Source: Chlorops oryzae (Eukaryota > Arthropoda > Insecta > Diptera > Chloropidae). From it: a DNA stretch of 64,000 nt. The translations under genes were made by a program, and so were the position numbers. Where the stretch lies: NCBI GenBank assembly GCA_020466095.1, contig CM035808.1, positions 1,985,190-2,049,189 of the forward strand. The letters run 5' to 3'. The notes beneath the pieces are model-generated. The model worked only from the letters and a program-made list of their open reading frames with translations, had not been told where the DNA came from and searched no databases. Shown here piece after piece: positions 44,086 through 57,874 of the stretch; within the stretch, counting starts at the first letter, position 1; each line of letters opens with the position of its first letter.

Positions 44086-44437
44086 CTCTAAGAAATAAGT
44101 TCTAGGGACCTATGTACGTATATTTTGCTCAATGCAGGACACATGTTCATAGAAACCGAAGGATTCAATACCCTTATCGTTAATCTACTAAATGAAATCG
44201 GAAAAAACCCCCAATGTCATTTAAGTTATTGAATTGCTTGCATTCAAATAAGCTTTTAAGTGTAAGCAAAGAAGATTACTGACGTCATCAATGACGACAT
44301 TCAAGTCCAGTTGAAAACCATTCGAAAGAACGCATTTAAGTAATTTAATCGCTAGTTCTTTGTGATGAATCCATGAATGGAATTTAAGTACTCTGCGATG
44401 TGTTCTTAAGTGCTTTCTATGGAATTTTCAAGCATAA

Positions 44438-44763
44438 TGCCTGGTTTCCAAAAGTGCAGAAATTCCTTTGAATATTCAACACATACAAGCATATGGAAGA
44501 AGTTTCAATGAACTGCGGTTTCGATTGTAATTGGTTTGATACATAAATTTATTTATTTATTTATTCATTTATTTATTTATTTAAGTCTATGAAATACATT
44601 TCTTACAGACTACTATGCTCTTAAATTACAATAACATATTAAGTAACACCCTTAAAGTATCTTTAGAGAGGCATAAATCGAACGAACTGTTGGTGGACAT
44701 TCTGTTGCAGATTGTTAAAGGATGTATATTTGCAGGAATTATCGCGCTATTGGAAACCAGGCA
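44438..44763. mobile_element. 326-bp PIF/Harbinger-type MITE
   Basis: Ends TGCCTGGTTTCCAAAAGTGC and the complementary GGAAACCAGGCA, with TAA on both sides (44435-44437 and 44764-44766). Contains an ATTT tetranucleotide run at 44544-44583. Confidence 0.78.
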
Positions 44764-45029
44764 TAATGCATACTTTCAAGAACATTTCAAATATGTTTTA
44801 TAGCTTGAAAATCGCTTAAATTTCCAACGAAGAGATAAATTGCGAAATACATTCAAACCGTTATGGCTTTAAGGAAAAAAGTAAACTTTCTTCATACCCT
44901 CTAAACATAAATAAAATTGTGAAGACTTTTAACCTTCACAACTTCCACAGAAGACATTGAAACTTTGAAGTTTTTTAGTGTAGGCATCCGAAGCAGAAAA
45001 ATTATTATTCATTTTTCGTTAAAAATCGC

Positions 45030-45310
45030 AGCGCAGCAATCTTGAGCACTCGCACACGTTCGTGCTTGAAATTGAAGATTAAACAAGCAGATGAACGGTC
45101 AGCATGGCGTATACTTGACGTTTCATACTCATACGCCGCAAAAACACACACACACACGAAAGTGCCCAGAGCACTTGTGTCTGCTCTTGTCCTGTGTAAA
45201 GCTCACATTGTTAAGCTTTCGTTTGCACAGCGTGGACGCATCCTGAAGCGCTTGACCAAACACACCATCGCAACGAACTATGGAGGCACAATATACGATT
45301 AATTGGTTCA
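45030..45310. other. Less AT-rich segment, possible 5' exon or promoter of Rab3-GEF
   Basis: Base composition is close to exon-like, with GCACTCGCACACG and a CA repeat (45142-45156). On the minus strand an AACAAT|GTGAGC donor-like site occurs. No homology recognised; 5' UTR exon is only a guess. Confidence 0.25.
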
Positions 45311-45657
45311 TTGAACCCATCGCTGTCGTTTAAAGAGTCGAAAATTTAAAAAAAAACTTTGAGTGTTGCCAGTATTCCGGGGATATATCCCCAGAATGTG
45401 TCACAATTGGGCTGAAATTAACTTGAATTTAATTTAGAAATCTTCTAAAAAGGACATTCTCCTCAATTAAGGGACGCTTCCCCTAAGCTGGCAACAGAAC
45501 TTTCATGGTGAAATTTCTACTAATTTTATAGAAATTTCTTTTATAAAAGTTTACCTTTAACCCATTAAGGTATAGGGAACGAATTTCCCCACACATAGTT
45601 TTAACAATTTATAGAAATTGTATTAACAAAATTTTTAAAATTTTTTGTGCGTTAAGG

Positions 45658-46390
45658 GGGTCTTCTCATTGAGCAACTTTTTTTTCGACTTTTTTTTTTT
45701 TTGCATTTATTTATAGCTTGGGTAGTTATGAATATGCCCCTAAAAGGATTTTTTGAAATTCGAAATAGTTTAGAGGATATAGCCTTCTTTGTCGAGCAAG
45801 ATCTGCGCTAAAACGAGTAATTTTTGCGTTGCTTCAAACTTTAAACGCGTTTATCTCGAAACCACGATTTTCGAACTGGCGGCCATGATATCTCCAGTTC
45901 AACTGAACCGATTTTCATGAAACAAAGTGGAATCGACGCAGAATTGTCACCATTCTCGGGTGAACTTCGACCATAATTTTAAAAAAATTTTTACTATTTT
46001 TTTTTTTACACTAAACTACAAAAAAAAAAGCCCGAAATTGAAATTTTTTTTTGAATGGCCGCCATTTTGTCAAAAAAAATCACAAAATTAAGCTTGAGGT
46101 TCACCTGACAATTACATCTATACTGATTATAACCCCGTTTTTTTTTCCATTTCAGACGCTCCGGAGACCCGGAATCGTGGCCGCCGTGACGACACCTTTT
46201 TTTTCACCACCAACTTTGAAGTCTCATTACTTTTTGAACAGCCCACGTATCGAGGCAAAAAAAATTTTTACTTACTTTGAACCTTTTGTAATACAATAAA
46301 TAAAAAAAGTTTTCAATTATTCTTTGCGTTTTCAAATAATAATTTTTTTAAAAAGGGTCCAAAAAACGGGTTTTCAATGAGAAGACCCCC
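45658..46390. mobile_element. 733-bp TTAA-flanked MITE, copy 1
   Basis: Ends GGGGGTCTTCTCATTGA and a perfect 17-bp complement, with TTAA at 45654-45657 and 46391-46394. The interior ORF (46051-46299) is matched by copy 2 but has no recognised domain and is probably not coding. TTAA targeting suggests the piggyBac superfamily. Confidence 0.88.
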
Positions 46391-46394
46391 TTAA

Positions 46395-48060
46395 AGTGTT
46401 AAGAATTGATTTTTTTTTTACGTTTTATGTACATTAATTTTTGCATTATTTTCCTTTCTTTTCAGAAAAAAAAAAAAAAAAATCTTCAAAGCTAACAATT
46501 TTGCCGCTTCGCCCCCATAGAAACCCTCCGAAAGATGCGACACTCAAAATGAACTAGAGAGAAAAAAAAACCGTTTCTTTTGCTGACAAAGTGGCTGCCA
46601 GTGGGAATGACAAAGTTTCTACTTTTAGCTACAACGATGGCTCATTATGAGCGAAACCCCAAAAAAACCATGAATATGAGCAATGTAGCACAAGGCCAGT
46701 TGAATTTACTTTCAGCGAGCCGGAAAAAGAACAATGGAGAGCATTACAATCTCTGCGAAATGCCACATTAATATCAATAAAAAGGATATGCTCAAGGATA
46801 CAGCAAATTTTATGCGCTCATAATGGAAAGTCTTATACTCGTAGAAGAACATAAACTGAGATAAGGTTCGATTTGAAAATTCTATTCTTAAGGATTTTAA
46901 CGACTCATATATCGACGATAGACAGTATGACTGGTGGACCACGGCCATTTTTACCTGGTTGGACCCTTCATAGTTGTTCGAAAGACTGTGCTCACAGTAA
47001 AGCCAGGTAAATCTTATATTAAGATCTATAATTCCTTATACTTATATCTTATAGTAAAGGTAATCACTTCAGGTTTAACACTCAAACACTCAGAGTAATC
47101 TTAACCCTTTCGCGCCTACTGCGACAATTAGGACATTGACGAAAATTTCATGATTTCTTAAGTATGGATATGTTTCATTGTGCCTAATTTTAATGAACGA
47201 GTTAAAATTTCACCTCAGAATGTAAGTACCTATTAAATTACTTTAAATTCGGTGCGAAAGGGTTAAAATTGGTGTTTTAACCAATCCACGACAAAAACGG
47301 ACAACATTCTGGTTATTTTCCAACTATATTCTTTGTTTGGTCATAGCAAGACCTACAATTTTACGCCAACTTCAAAAAATCCTTATAATTTTTCATTAAC
47401 CTTTTCCTGGCTATTCCGATGGATATAGCGTTAATCAATTTATCACAAATAGGTAAGGAAAAATAAAAAATGTGAATCCAAAATTATCGCAGCCTTGAGA
47501 AAAAGAATCGTATTCAATCTACAGAGAAAATGTACAATATTGCGACATCTAAAATTCCTTAACCCGTTAACGGATAATGGAAAAATTTTTTCCGATATAA
47601 TTTTAACGATTTATAGGATTTACAATTAACAACATTGCTATAAATCATTAGACTTATGTGGAGAACAAATTGTCTGTGATGCATTAAAGAGTTAACTGTC
47701 TTCTGACTTATATTTCCATTTTTTCCCCTTCTTTCATTAAACTGCACTTTTCTTTTCTATGGCGGATGCAACGTCAAACAACGAAGAGAAGAATTTCAAA
47801 AGGAATTCATCATGCACAAGCCTCGATGAACGTTGAATGGAAAGAAAGAATTTCTCCCATTCGACTGCCTTGAATTGTGAAAGGAAATACCAATCGAAGG
47901 AGAAGAATTTTCAATTGAAAAATTCTTGCGAGAAAAGCAAGAATGATTTTGGATTTCACATAATGACGGCAGGGCTTGGGCTTGGTAACGCAAAATAGCT
48001 TGCATCAACCCAGTCGGAAATGTCCCGGTGAAACAATCAATGATTTCAGCATGACATTGA
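46395..48060. other. Non-coding 5' flank
   Basis: AT-rich with no long or motif-bearing ORF; small ORFs at 46580-46948 and 47559-48008 are unsupported. Confidence 0.4.
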
Positions 48061-48067
48061 GCCGCAA

Positions 48068-51000
48068 AGGCAAATAGATGCTATTGCATTTAAAATTGGC
48101 AAAAAAAAAAAAATTTGGAATTTTTTTAACAAGGGTATTATACGTCCAAATTTTTCGATAAAAAACCCAATACCCCAAAATGTCTTAAAACGCATCAATT
48201 TTGCAAATTTTTATTAATTCTAAGGCAAATAGATGCTATTGCATTTAAAATTGGCAAAAAAAAATTTTTAGGAATTTTTTTAACAAGGGTATTATACGTC
48301 CAAATTTTTCGATAAAAAACCCAATACCCCAAAATGTCTTAAAACGCATCAATTTTGCAAATTTTTATTAATTCTAAGGCAAATAGATGCTATTGCATTT
48401 AAAATTGGCAAAAAAAAAAAATTTTGGAATTTTTTTAACAAGGGTATTATACGTCCAAATTTTTCGATAAAAAACCCAATACCCCAAAATGTCTTAAAAC
48501 GCATAAAATTTGCAAATTTATATTAATTCTAAGGCAAATAGATGCTATTGCATTTAAAATTGGCAAAAAAAAAAATTTTTGGAATTTTTTTAACAAGGGT
48601 GTTATACGTCCAAATTTTTCGATAAAAAACCCAATACCCCAAAATGTCTTAAAACGCATCAATTTTGCAAATTTTTATTAATTCTAAGGCAAATAGATGC
48701 TATTGCATTTAAAATTGGCAAAAAAAAAATTTTGGAATTTTTTTAACAAGGGTATTATACGTCCAAATTTTTCGATAAAAAACCCAATACCCCAAAATGT
48801 CTTAAAACGCATCAATTTTGCAAATTTTTATTAATTCTAAGGCAAATAGATGCTATTGCATTTAAAATTGGCAAAAAAAAATTTTTTGGAATTTTTTTAA
48901 CAAGGGTATTATACGTCCAAATTTTTCGATAAAAAAACCCAATACCCCAAAATGTCTTAAAACGCATCAATTTTGCAAATTTTTATTAATTCTAAGGCAA
49001 ATAGATGCTATTGCATTTAAAATTGGCAAAAAAAAATTTTTAGGAATTTTTTTAACAAGGGTATTATACGTCCAAATTTTTCGATAAAAAACCCAATACC
49101 CCAAAATGTCTTAAAACGCATCAATTTTGCAAATTTTTATTAATTCTAAGGCAAATAGATGCTATTGCATTTAAAATTGGCAAAAAAAAATTTTTAGGAA
49201 TTTTTTTAACAAGGGTATTATACGTCCAAATTTTTCGATAAAAAACCCAATACCCCAAAATGTCTTAAAACGCATCAATTTTGCAAATTTTTATTAATTC
49301 TAAGGCAAATAGATGCTATTGCATTTAAAATTGGCAAAAAAAAATTTTTAGGAATTTTTTTAACAAGGGTATTATACGTCCAAATTTTTCGATAAAAAAC
49401 CCAATACCCCAAAATGTCTTAAAACGCATCAATTTTGCAAATTTTTATTAATTCTAAGGCAAATAGATGCTATTGCATTTAAAATTGGCAAAAAAAAAAA
49501 ATTTTGGAATTTTTTTAACAAGGGTATTATACGTCCAAATTTTTCGATAAAAAACCCAATACCCCAAAATGTCTTAAAACGCATCAATTTTGCAAATTTT
49601 TATTAATTCTAAGGCAAATAGATGCTATTGCATTTAAAATTGGCAAAAAAAAAATTTTTGGAATTTTTTTAACAAGGGTATTATACGTCCAAATTTTTCG
49701 ATAAAAAACCCAATACCCCAAAATGTTTAAAAACGCATCAATTTTGCAAATTTTTATTAATTCTAAGGCAAATAGATGCTATTGCATTTAAAATTGGAAA
49801 AAAAAAAATTTTTGGAATTTTTTTAAAAGGGTATTATACCCAAATTTTTCGAAAAAAACCCAATACCCCAAAATTCTAAAACGCATAATTTTGCAAATTT
49901 TTATTAATTCTAAGGCAAATAGATGCTATTTTAAAATTGTAAAAAAAAAATTTTTGGAATTTTTTTAACAAGGGTATTATACGTCCAAATTTTTCGATAA
50001 AAAACCCAATACCCCAAAATGTCTTAAAACGCATCAATTTTGCAAATTTTTATTAATTCTAAGGCAATAATGCATTGCATTTAAAATGAAAAAAAAATTT
50101 TTGGAATTTTTTTAAAAGGATATACCCAAATTTTTCTAAAAAACCCAATCCCCAAAATTTTAAAAATAATTTTGCAAATTTTATTAATTTAAGGCAAAAA
50201 ATATTTAAATTGGAAAAAAAAATTTTGAATTTTTTTAACAGGGTTCAATTTTAAAAAACCACCCAAATAAAATTTAATTTTTATAGAATTTAAATGAAAA
50301 AAAAAATTTGATTTTTAAGGTTCAATTTTAAAAAACCACCAAATAAAATTTAATTTTTATAGAATTTAAATGAAAAAAAAAATTTTGATTTTTTAAGGTC
50401 AATTTTAAAAAACCACCCAAATAAAATTTAATTTTTATAGAATTTAAATGAAAAAAAATTTGATTTTTTAAGGTCAATTTTAAAAAACCACCCAAATAAA
50501 ATTTAATTTTTATAGAATTTAAATGAAAAAAAATTTGATTTTTTAAGGTCCAAATTTTTCGATAAAAAACCCAATACCCCAAAATGTCTTAAAACGCATC
50601 AATTTTGCAAATTTTTATTAATTCTAAGGCAAATAGATGCTATTGCATTTAAAATTGGCAAAAAAAAAAATTTTGGAATTTTTTTAACAAGGGTATTATA
50701 CGTCCAAATTTTTCGATAAAAAACCCAATACCCCAAAATGTCTTAAAACGCATCAATTTTGCAAATTTTTATTAATTCTAAGGCAAATAGATGCTATTGC
50801 ATTTAAAATTGGCAAAAAAAAATTTTTGGAATTTTTTTAACAAGGGTATTATACGTCCAAATTTTTCGATAAAAAACCCAATACCCCAAAATGTCTTAAA
50901 ACGCATCAATTTTGCAAATTTTTATTAATTCTAAGGCAAATAGATGCTATTGCATTTAAAATTGGAAAAAAAAATTTTTGGAATTTTTTTAACAAGGGTA

Positions 51001-52325
51001 TTATACGTCCAAATTTTTCGATAAAAAACCAATACCCCAAAATGTCTTAAAACGCATCAATTTTGCAAATTTTTATTAATTCTAAGGCAAATAGATGCTA
51101 TTGCATTTAAAATTGGAAAAAAAAAATTTTTGGAATTTTTTTAACAAGGGTATTATACGTCCAAATTTTTCGATAAAAAACCCAATACCCCAAAATGTCT
51201 TAAAACGCATCAATTTTGCAAATTTTTATTAATTCTAAGGCAAATAGATGCTATTGCATTTAAAATTGGCAAAAAAAAAATTTTTGGAATTTTTTTAACA
51301 AGGGTATTATACGTCCAAATTTTTCGATAAAAAACCCAATACCCCAAAATGTCTTAAAACGCATCAATTTTGCAAATTTTTATTAATTCTAAGGCAAATA
51401 GATGCTATTGCATTTAAAATTGGAAAAAAAAAATTTTTGGAATTTTTTTAACAAGGGTATTATACGTCCAAATTTTTCGATAAAAAACCCAATACCCCAA
51501 AATGTCTTAAAACGCATCAATTTTGCAAATTTTTATTAATTCTAAGGCAAATAGATGCTATTGCATTTAAAATTGGCAAAAAAAAAAATTTTTGGAATTT
51601 TTTTAACAAGGGTATTATACGTCCAAATTTTTCGATAAAAAACCCAATACCCCAAAATGTCTTAAAACGCATCAATTTTGCAAATTTTTATTAATTCTAA
51701 GGCAAATAGATGCTATTGCATTTAAAATTGGCAAAAAAAAAATTTTTGGAATTTTTTTAACAAGGGTATTATACGTCCAAATTTTTCGATAAAAAACCCA
51801 ATACCCCAAAATGTCTTAAAACGCATCAATTTTGCAAATTTTTATTAATTCTAAGGCAAATAGATGCTATTGCATTTAAAATTGGCAAAAAAAAAATTTT
51901 TGGAATTTTTTTAACAAGGGTATTATACGTCCAAATTTTTCGATAAAAAACCCAATACCCCAAAATGTCTTAAAACGCATCAATTTTGCAAATTTTTATT
52001 AATTCTAAGGCAAATAGATGCTATTGCATTTAAAATTGGCAAAAAAAAAATTTTTGGAATTTTTTTAACAAGGGTATTATACGTCCAAATTTTTCGATAA
52101 AAAACCCAATACCCCAAAATGTCTTAAAACGCATCAATTTTGCAAATTTTTATTAATTCTAAGGCAAATAGATGCTATTGCATTTAAAATTGGCAAAAAA
52201 AAAATTTTTGGAATTTTTTTAACAAGGGTATTATACGTCCAAATTTTTCGATAAAAAACCCAATACCCCAAAATGTCTTAAAACGCATCAATTTTGCAAA
52301 TTTTTATTAATTCTAAGGCAAATAG
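48068..52325. repeat. 155-bp satellite, about 27 copies
   Basis: Each unit contains AAGGCAAATAGATGCTATTG, a poly-A/poly-T junction, AACAAGGGTATTATACGTCC, TTTTTCGATAAAAAACCC and TCTTAAAACGCATCAATTTT. Outer copies are nearly identical apart from the A-run length. 49850-50545 is markedly degraded, with a sub-array of about 70 bp units (50245-50545, AAAACCACCCAAATAAAATT). Confidence 0.96.
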
Positions 52326-53740
52326 TTGGTCATCGAAATTGAAGTAGATCTACTCCGTCGTATCGATACCTCTATCGATGATATTGCCATTGGATTTGCG
52401 ATGAATAACATTTATTCTCAATGGCAATTGCAATTGAGAAGTACTCAAATTTTCCCCTTGATATCCTTGGTGAAAAAATTAATGAATTGGTCATTTATGA
52501 GAAAATTTCCGGCTGGGTACTTGTACATATGCGCGTATGTATGTGTGAATGCATGTATACATGTACACTTATGTACACTTGGCTCTTCGTTTTTGCATTG
52601 TTGTAGGTATTTTCCTATTGTGTTCTTGATTTAACGAAATTTTACTTAAGAGTTCGTTTTCTGGATTCTTGAGTCAAGTTGAATTTCCTCTAGCTACTCT
52701 TTCACATAATGTTTTGAAAGTATCACACTCACTAGCTTCATTTAATTGAAGTTAATTTAAGTTATTAAGTTAAGTTAAGTTAAGTTAAGTTATAAGTTAA
52801 GTTAAGTTAGGTGTCTAGAGTTCAATTGAGTCTTACTAAACTTTCAATATCTACATATTTAAAAAGATTTTTACATTCCTAAACTCAGGCCCGTGCGCAA
52901 GGGGAGGGTTTGCGTCTAATTTAAAACTAATTCTTCTGGATGAAATAGTTTCAACACTTTTTCGAAAGCTCGATATGTTTTCTTTGTCCTTCAATCAACA
53001 TAAATGTGATCCTTTGCATAACGTTGCAGGTAATCCGCACATCCATGCACAAGAGTGTAGATGTGGGGATAAAAATTCGATTTTAATAGAAAATATCATA
53101 CTTATGTACATACATTCGTATCGTTTTAAAAATCAATTTTTCCTGAACTAAAAAAACCCAATAAAGTATGACATATGAGATTCAAGAACATGAACAGCAT
53201 CCCTTCACGATGACATGTCCCGCAATTTGGCATGCATGGCAATGTCACCTGTATGACGCAGTGAAATCACTAATGTTTTTGTCCTGCTGGATATTGTATT
53301 TGCCTGCTGGGTAACTACGGGCCGCCCTATATACATATGAAAAAAGTCTCTTCAATCATTTTCAAATCCAAAACTTTTTCCAACACCTGGGGGATTTTTC
53401 TTTTGATTTTCATTTGAGTTGCGCCTTTTTCTAAGGCGATATGAAACATTAAAAAGAAAAATAAAATTTTTTTTGAATAGTAAAACCTCATAGCTTCCGC
53501 ATATTACTTTCATTCTGTTACCCATACGGGCTTAAAATTTAAAGGTGAATATAATTTTCTAAAGAAATTATCTATAAAACTGCCAGCATGTGTCTCCAGA
53601 AGCATACACAAATACCCACATATGTATGTACATATGTATGTATCTATATAACAGAGTACATAATTTCGTTACCGAAATGCTAACAAAATTTCTACCCATT
53701 CGTTGTGCACTTAAGGGTCCTACGTGTCTCCCTCGAACAA
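52326..53740. other. Non-coding 5' flank with a TTAAG run
   Basis: 52763-52810 is a short (TTAAG)n tract. ORF 52326-52634 overlaps the satellite edge and has no recognisable domain. Confidence 0.4.
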
Positions 53741-53746
53741 GAATCA

Positions 53747-53965
53747 ATGACACCGAATTATAATGGAGACGAAAAAAGCCCACAGGCAACAGCAACGGCA
53801 AAGGGAGAGCACGAAGCCGAGGCAGAGGCAAAAGCACGCCGTATAATTTCGAACAATATGAAGAATCGGGTTCTATAGTGAAGAACGCCAGCGATACGAT
53901 TTTACGCTTTACACCATACACAATGCGACGTACGCAACAAGGTCATTGGAAAAATCGTTAAAACA
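53747..53965 (+). CDS. Possible coding exon on the plus strand, unknown gene, two overlapping frames
   Basis: Frame one (53747-53878) opens MTPNYNGDEKSPQATATAKG and EHEAEAEAKARRI, stop TAG. Frame two overlaps it and stays open to about 53961, including STPYNFEQYEESGSIVKNAS, DTILRFTPYTMRRTQQGHW, stop TAA. Both have codon use unlike the AT-rich flanks. One frameshift would join the first half of one to the second half of the other. I recognise no family, and no splice sites were fixed. Confidence 0.3.
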
Positions 53966-54830
53966 GACGAAAAATCCCTCACGGTATACACACACAGTTT
54001 TTCGAAATTTTCACATCGCGAATGTGAAAGGAAAAAGCGCATTAAAAGTTAAAAGTGTTTGCTAAAAACGCATTTATTCGGGAACACGAACAATCTATTG
54101 GTGATTTATTTAATTAATTTATTTATTTTTTTGTGTTAAATATTTAAATGGATTAATTAATTAATTATGTTAAAAAAATTTCAATGAAATATTGCATTTG
54201 TACTTACCACATTATTGCTTTAAAACTCATGAAATTCAAAATCATTTTTCCTCAAAAATTCCGCCCTTTTGCATACATTTCACTCGTTTCTTTGTTTAAA
54301 GAACACTTTAAATGAATTTTATGGTCCAAATTTTCTATCTACATATACATATATTATATATATCTAATGCTATATACACATAAATCTTTTCAACCCTGGC
54401 AAAGAGCTCTTCGATTTTTTTTTAGCGCTTCCGCTTAAACGTTTTAACTGCACAAGGCCCGAACTGCAACTGATAATGAAAGCAAATTCCCTTAAAGCCA
54501 AGTTACCTTAAGTTTTCGGAGCTTTTACGGATTTTTTGTTGAAAGCTTACGCTAATTGTGAAATCGAGGTAAAGCTTTGCGGCAATGGAAGGATTCCAGC
54601 ACTTGTTGGAGTTTTGTTGGGTGCGCGCACATGACAAACTGGAAGGATTGTTTGCAAACAATGGGCGATTAGATTAGGAAGCACGTGGCTTTGTAATTGA
54701 GGCGCATGCCTTCAAAATTTGCCGGTATGTTGAGTAGAGGCAAAAGGAGTTTAAAAAAGAGAAAAGCTTGCGAGAAGCTTTCGAAATTGAAATGCAACGT
54801 TGAAGATTATTGAAAGCGGTTAATTTTTAA

Positions 54831-55565
54831 GGGGACCTTCTGGTCTAGAGCACGAAAATTTAGGGTATTTTCATGATTTTTTTTTTTGGTATTAAGCCAA
54901 ATAAAAACCGATTTTCTAAGTATGCAGGCTTATTATATTCTTTATTGACAAAAAATAAAATATGTTTTTTTTTTTTTTTTTTTTTTTTTTGGTATTTTAA
55001 AAATGGCGTTGAAGTGGACCCTCTTTGAAAAAGTACCTCCGTGGTGTGAAAGATTTTGGCAGTTCTGGTAATCGAAAAAAAAAAAAAAAAATATGTTATT
55101 AATCAGAATGAATGCGGCTATGGCAGGAACTAGAATAAAAAAAATTTTTTTTAAATTGACAAAATGGCGCAACTTTTTATTTCAACCATCAAAAACTCCC
55201 CTTTTTTTGACCATTTTTTTATGAAAAAATATGAAGTTCTTGAAATAAAAATTCGATTCTTGTTCGGGCCATAGGCATTGATGTTATGAATAATATATAA
55301 AAATTCCAGACAAATCGGTTCGATGGTTTTTTTGTTTTCATTCACACCAGGTCAAAAAAAAAGTGGTTTTGAGATAAACGCGTTCAAAGTTGCTTTGATC
55401 AAGCGCGCTGCCTACTGTCTCCACCTTCTAAAAAGGCTGTAGCAAAACAAATATTGTCAATATCTTCACGAAACTTTGCCAGCATATTCTTAAAAGTCTA
55501 TTCTTCCGAAATATATAAAAAAAAAAAAAATCAATTTTCAAAAAATTCTAGACCAGAAGGTCCCC
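54831..55565. mobile_element. 735-bp TTAA-flanked MITE, second family
   Basis: Ends GGGGACCTTCTGGTCTAGA and a perfect 19-bp complement, with TTAA at 54827-54830 and 55566-55569. Shares the GGGG start and length with the elements at 45658 and 56014, but the rest of the inverted repeat and the interior differ. Confidence 0.88.
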
Positions 55566-56013
55566 TTAAATTTAATTAAATTTGTTGGATTTCCTTAACA
55601 AATGAAGGCAACAAAGTTTAAAGATACTTTCAAAATTTTATATTTTTTTATTTAAAAAATTTTGAATTCAAGTTATTTGGAAATCATTTCAGGCTTAGAA
55701 TATTTGGATCCCATCGATGGGGTCTCAGAAGTTTGTTATTGTGTTTTAAATATGGTTTAATGCGCATGCAATTCCCTTGCTCTAGACCATTTGATTTAGC
55801 ACAAGCGTTGAAAGCACCTGCAAAGAAGATAAAATAAAACGGAAAAAATTAAAATTTACCAATTTACGGTGATCAATTTCGGAACATGGCTTACTGTTGT
55901 AAAAAAAAAACTAATATAACAACTCAAAAATTTTGGAAAGAGCACCTTATATCCTGTTAAGTATCTTAATATGAGTAAATTTAAATAATCTTTTCATAAA
56001 ATTAATCATTTAA

Positions 56014-56748
56014 GGGGGTCTTCTCATTGAGCAACTTTTTTTTTCGACTTTTTTTTTTTTTTTGCATTTATTTATAGCTTGGGTAGTTGTGAATATGTCC
56101 CTAAAAGGATTTTTTGAAATTCGAAATAGTTTAGAGGATATAGCCTTCTTTGTCGAGCAAGATCTGCGCTAAAACGAGTAATTTTTGCGTTGCTTCAAAC
56201 TTTAAACGCGTTTATCTCGAAACCACGTTTTTCGAACTGGCGGCCATGATATCTCCAGTTCAACTGAACCGATTTTCATGAAACAAAGTGGAATCGACGC
56301 AGAATTGTCACCATTCTCGGGTGAACCTCGACCATAATTTAAAAAATTTTTTACTATTTTTTTTTTACACTAAACTACAAAAAAAAAGCCCGAAATTGAA
56401 ATTTTTTTTTGAATGGCCACCATTTTGTCAAAAAAAATCACAAAATTAAGCTTGAGGTTCACCCGAGAATTACATCTATACTGATTATAACCCCGTTTTT
56501 TTTTCCATTTCGGACGCTCCGGAGACCCGGAATCGTGGCCGCCGTGACGGCACCTTTTTTTTCACCACCAACTTTGAAGTCTCATTACTTTTTGAACAGC
56601 CCACGTATCGAGGCAAAAAAAAATTTTTATTTACTTTGAACCTTTTGTAATACAATAAATAAAAAAAGTTTTCAATTATTCTTTGCGTTTTCAAATAAGT
56701 ATTTTTTAAAAAGGGTCAAAAAAACGGGTTTTGAATGAGAAGACCCCC
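56014..56748. mobile_element. 735-bp TTAA-flanked MITE, copy 2 of the 45658 family
   Basis: Same ends as 45658-46390 and near-identical interior; TTAA at 56010-56013 and 56749-56752. Only scattered substitutions and homopolymer changes separate the copies, so transposition was recent. Confidence 0.88.
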
Positions 56749-57874
56749 TTAAACAGAAAAAAAATATCATGAATAGTTATTATTTGTCCCGGACGTGGAA
56801 TGCTCCTTCAGAGTTTCGGCATTTAAATTCGATTTTTCCTGGGTATGTATGAGATTCAGCGTTAAGTTGGTCTTTTTTATGAAAATTGACAGTTGATGAG
56901 TGCAGCAAACGAGCCGAAGTGCTTTATACGATGTCGTGCTTCTCTACGAGTAGCGCAAATTTTTGACATTTTTTTTTTCTATGTGTAAAGCGAGAAATAT
57001 GCTTCGGTCTATCCGAACTCTATGCGCCTTAAGCATAAAACGATATATCATCGGTCATGTGTTTTGTTTTTTAAAGATAAAATTTTATGTTTTTATAATA
57101 AAATGGTCATGAAAATATACAATATATCTTAAAACCACTTCTTTAAAGTGGTTGAAAGGGTTTGAAATCAACTCACGTCGCTGTGATATCATGCACACAC
57201 TTGTCGCACAAACATGCGTCGGTTTGTTTTGAAAAATAAGCGTGCGTAGCTTAACTTGTAAGTTAGTGGTAAGTGTTATTTTGATTTTATAAAAAATAAA
57301 TTATGCACAAAAATTACTTTTTTTTTAACTTACAGGATAATGAGACTTGTTTTCTAAATCCGATTACATCCATTGGGCTATTCGATGCCTAAACCAAGGC
57401 AAGAGAAACAATGTTTCAAATAAAATTTTACGAGCAAAACCGAAGTCGATTATGGTGTTTAGAGTTTAGGATGTAGGCTTATAACAAAAGTAGCTAAGCA
57501 TTGATTTGGTTGCCATAAGCAGTATGTGGTAGAATATATAAAAGGTCCTTAAAAGGTTTTTTTTTTTCGCTGGATCGCATGGAGGTGTTGGGAATCTTCA
57601 AAAGATACGACTTCTCCAGGTTCAACCGCATGCACGATTCACTATCTGTCCATTCTTATGACAGTGGCTACCTACTAAACCCTACCCCCTTCAGCTCTTC
57701 AACCATTCTCCGCACACAATGGCGCCCACTATTTTTTCGTTAGGCTGGTGGCACTCTTGTCGTCTTTTACAACTGTTGCACCACTTACAGTGTTCTGTTC
57801 TATTTACTTTTCAGTATGCGAAGTTTATTTCTTTATTTCTTAAATCTTTTTTGTTGCATAAGCCAGCGACAGTG

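Noticed and set aside
46051..46299. 82-codon ORF conserved between two loci (also 56409-56639)
   Set aside because: Conservation is explained by both being copies of the same TTAA MITE; stops and length differ at the end, and the peptide is low-complexity.
52763..52810. Telomere-like (TTAAG)n tract
   Set aside because: Short, not TTAGG, and flies of this group lack TTAGG telomeres; treated as a simple repeat.
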